Source: Owenia fusiformis (taxonomy: Eukaryota; Annelida; Polychaeta; Sabellida; Oweniidae). Taken from it: a DNA stretch of 64,000 nt. Of the stretch, positions 62,030-64,000 are shown piece after piece. The stretch is from positions 8,559,669 through 8,623,668 of the forward strand of contig CAIIXF020000010.1 in NCBI GenBank assembly GCA_903813345.2. Direction: 5' to 3'. Numbering within the stretch: position 1 is the stretch's first letter; the number at the start of each line of letters is the position of its first letter. The position numbers and the translations under genes are program-made. The notes beneath the pieces are model-generated. The model worked only from the letters and a program-made list of their open reading frames with translations, was not told where the DNA came from and did not search any database.

Positions 62030-62320
62030 TTAATTGATTGATCATTGATTAAATGTAGCTTGATCATTGCTTAGATCATCACTAGATTGGCACTTCATCA
62101 ATACTAGATCATTGCTAGATCATCAGTAGATTATTAATAAATCATCTAAATTATCACTAAATCAAAATAAGATCACATGATCACCACTAGATGGTCCCTA
62201 TGTCCACTAGATCATTTTTTGGTCACAACTAAATCTTCACCAGATCATGACTTTTTTCACCTCTAGATCTACTCTTGTTCACCCCTAGATCATGACCAGA
62301 TTTTCACTAGATCACCATAC
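62030..62320. repeat. Degenerate tandem repeat of GATCATCACTAGAT type
   Basis: About fifteen loosely spaced units combining GATCAT and CTAGAT or CTAAAT at 14-25-bp intervals. Confidence 0.6.
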
Positions 62321-62330
62321 ATGATAGGTT

Positions 62331-62536
62331 CCAGGCCCGTAGCCAGGATTTGCCAAGGGGGGGGTTCATTTTTCAAAAATTTCCAGGGGGTTCACATTTG
62401 ACAATTTTGGCCCAAATATGGCTAAAATCACTTGAGAAGTGCTCAAACTGGTGAAAAACTGCATGATTTTGAAAAAAAATTTGGCCAGGGGGGGGGTTCG
62501 CCCGAACCCTGCGAACCCCCCTGGCTACGGGCCTGG
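62331..62536. mobile_element. 206-bp MITE with perfect 17-bp inverted ends
   Basis: Both ends are CCAGGCCCGTAGCCAGG in inverted orientation. G-rich runs (GGGGGGGGTTC) follow the left end and repeat inside. GTT lies directly outside each end, a possible 3-bp target duplication. The interior is non-coding. The element is bounded sharply, which fits a small non-autonomous DNA transposon. Confidence 0.75.
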
Positions 62537-64000
62537 GTTCTGAATATTGTATGGTTTAGTTAGTCCCTTCAGAAGCTAATTAGCTGAGACTCATAGTGTT
62601 CGGTAACAAACTGAGAGCAAATCTTTGTAATGCAGTACGGTACATCTCCTCCCACTGCGTATACTGAAAGATGACGAGGAACAAAGCTCAACAGTTTTTA
62701 ATAGTTCTCTACTTTACTGATGATAATGACTTTGCCTTAAGCCATATAGCTTCAAAATAAAATGTGCAAAGTGTATGGTTACAAAATACCTGTTTTGACA
62801 AAGAAGTAAAGTTTGCTATTCATTTGTTTAATGTGTGTTGCATATTTAGCAGCCTTAATCTATGTTTCTTTATTCATTCTTTTCAAATTGTTAGACACAG
62901 CATTGAAAACTTTAGATTAATGTACAATAATCATAAGATCTAAACAACACTGGATCAGATTTTCATGAATGCGTTGATCAGAAAATGAAAAAATGTTTCC
63001 TTAATATTCGTGGAAATGTGTGTTTTAAAAGGGGGGAAGTGTAGTTGCATGATGTAAGGCAAACCGATGGGCGTGATTTGACACCTTTCAGAGCTGACAA
63101 CGCATATGAACATTTTAAAGCCATTGTGGTCAGATAATGACAGAAATAATATAACACCTTACAAAACAATGCTTAATTGATTAAATCCTGGTTTTGTTAT
63201 AATCTTTCCCTTTTATGCAAAAGTGTAATTTTTAATCTTGTAATGGAGAATGTGTTTGGCTTAGTGCCTGAAGGTGCCTGTTTTTTAGTGATGGACATGT
63301 GGTATAAAAAGGGTATACAATATACAATATAAACACATCTTGCTTCAGGAAAACATATAAAACCGTGCACTTAGATTGATTAAGAATTATAGATTTTTTG
63401 TCAGTAGATCTATCAGTGTTTATAAGATTTGATCAGTTTAATACAGCGCCATTGGTTAAGAGGAATTATGTGTTGCCTGATATGCTTGGCTTATTACGAC
63501 TACTTGTGTGTGCAGAAGAGCGATTAACCAGATGAGCAAACATGGAACTCATAATCCCCTTTGGAGTGATATCTTCAACTGTTTAAGTCTTTACTCATTA
63601 AAAGACACACCATACTTTATTCACTTCAAGACACACCATAATGCACTTCAATTAGACACCACAGCATGATTCACCAGGAGTGAGACACTCCTGTAAGACA
63701 CACTAATAAGATACTCTGAGACACTTTCTAAAATATACTTGAATATGATTCTCCAAAACGAGACAATGAATACTCGAATGAACCTCTTACATGTCAGTTT
63801 TTAGTCAAAAGTGGGTGTTGCACTTCTATATTCTACATTAGATCCACGCAAAAAAACAGATTTTTGGCTCAAAACATTTTTCTTTAACTCACAGAAACAC
63901 TTAGTTATGAAACATACTTCACATTTGTGTAAATTGAAATTAAGGGTCCATCAATGTCCATTATTATCAACTATAATACACCTAGATAATGAGGTAATGA

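Larger units (their letters stand above)
61060..64000. other. Gene-poor right end
   Basis: No exon with convincing splice sites on either strand. The sequence holds the GATCAT repeat at 62030-62320, the foldback element at 62331-62536, and a loose AGACACACCAT repeat near 63600-63710. Confidence 0.45.

Overview
This is a window of animal nuclear DNA. It is AT-rich, has GT-AG introns, conserved metazoan exons separated by kilobases, and many small transposons and minisatellites. The gene content and repeat style suggest a marine invertebrate, possibly a deuterostome such as an echinoderm, hemichordate or cephalochordate. The sequence alone does not settle the species.

Layout. 1-6.6 kb: no convincing gene; a Tc1/mariner-type element with long terminal inverted repeats, a far-spaced inverted-repeat pair and a foldback repeat. 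6.67-12.15 kb, minus strand: an ankyrin-repeat gene whose long first exon splices in phase to a second exon encoding a chymotrypsin-fold protease with a cysteine in the nucleophile position. A tandem duplication has left a shorter ankyrin-only copy just upstream. 12.8-17.3 kb: a MITE, a possible minus-strand 5' exon pair, and a decayed non-LTR reverse transcriptase. 17.35-46.24 kb, plus strand: eighteen exons of SMG5, the nonsense-mediated decay factor, from the end of its helical domain through the C-terminal PIN domain to the stop. Its N-terminal exons were not found in the window. One SMG5 intron is 19.5 kb and holds, on the opposite strand, a complete three-exon secreted lipocalin gene with a TATA box. 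46-52.2 kb: intergenic DNA dominated by minisatellites, including a 1.1-kb array of a ~21-bp unit. 53.0-60.9 kb, minus strand: a four-exon candidate gene for an unrecognised ~123-residue secreted protein, with matching splice phases and a nearby polyadenylation signal. 61-64 kb: no supported gene, but a foldback element and degenerate repeats.

The most interesting items are the ankyrin/cysteine-protease fusion and its partial duplication; a MITE family present as three copies with 9-bp target-site duplications plus a fragment, carrying promoter-like sequence; the unrecognised secreted-protein candidate; and the tandem duplication of an SMG5 exon with its splice acceptor. The genes look functionally unrelated: RNA surveillance (SMG5), extracellular ligand transport (lipocalin), and a possible intracellular recognition-plus-protease module (ankyrin protein).
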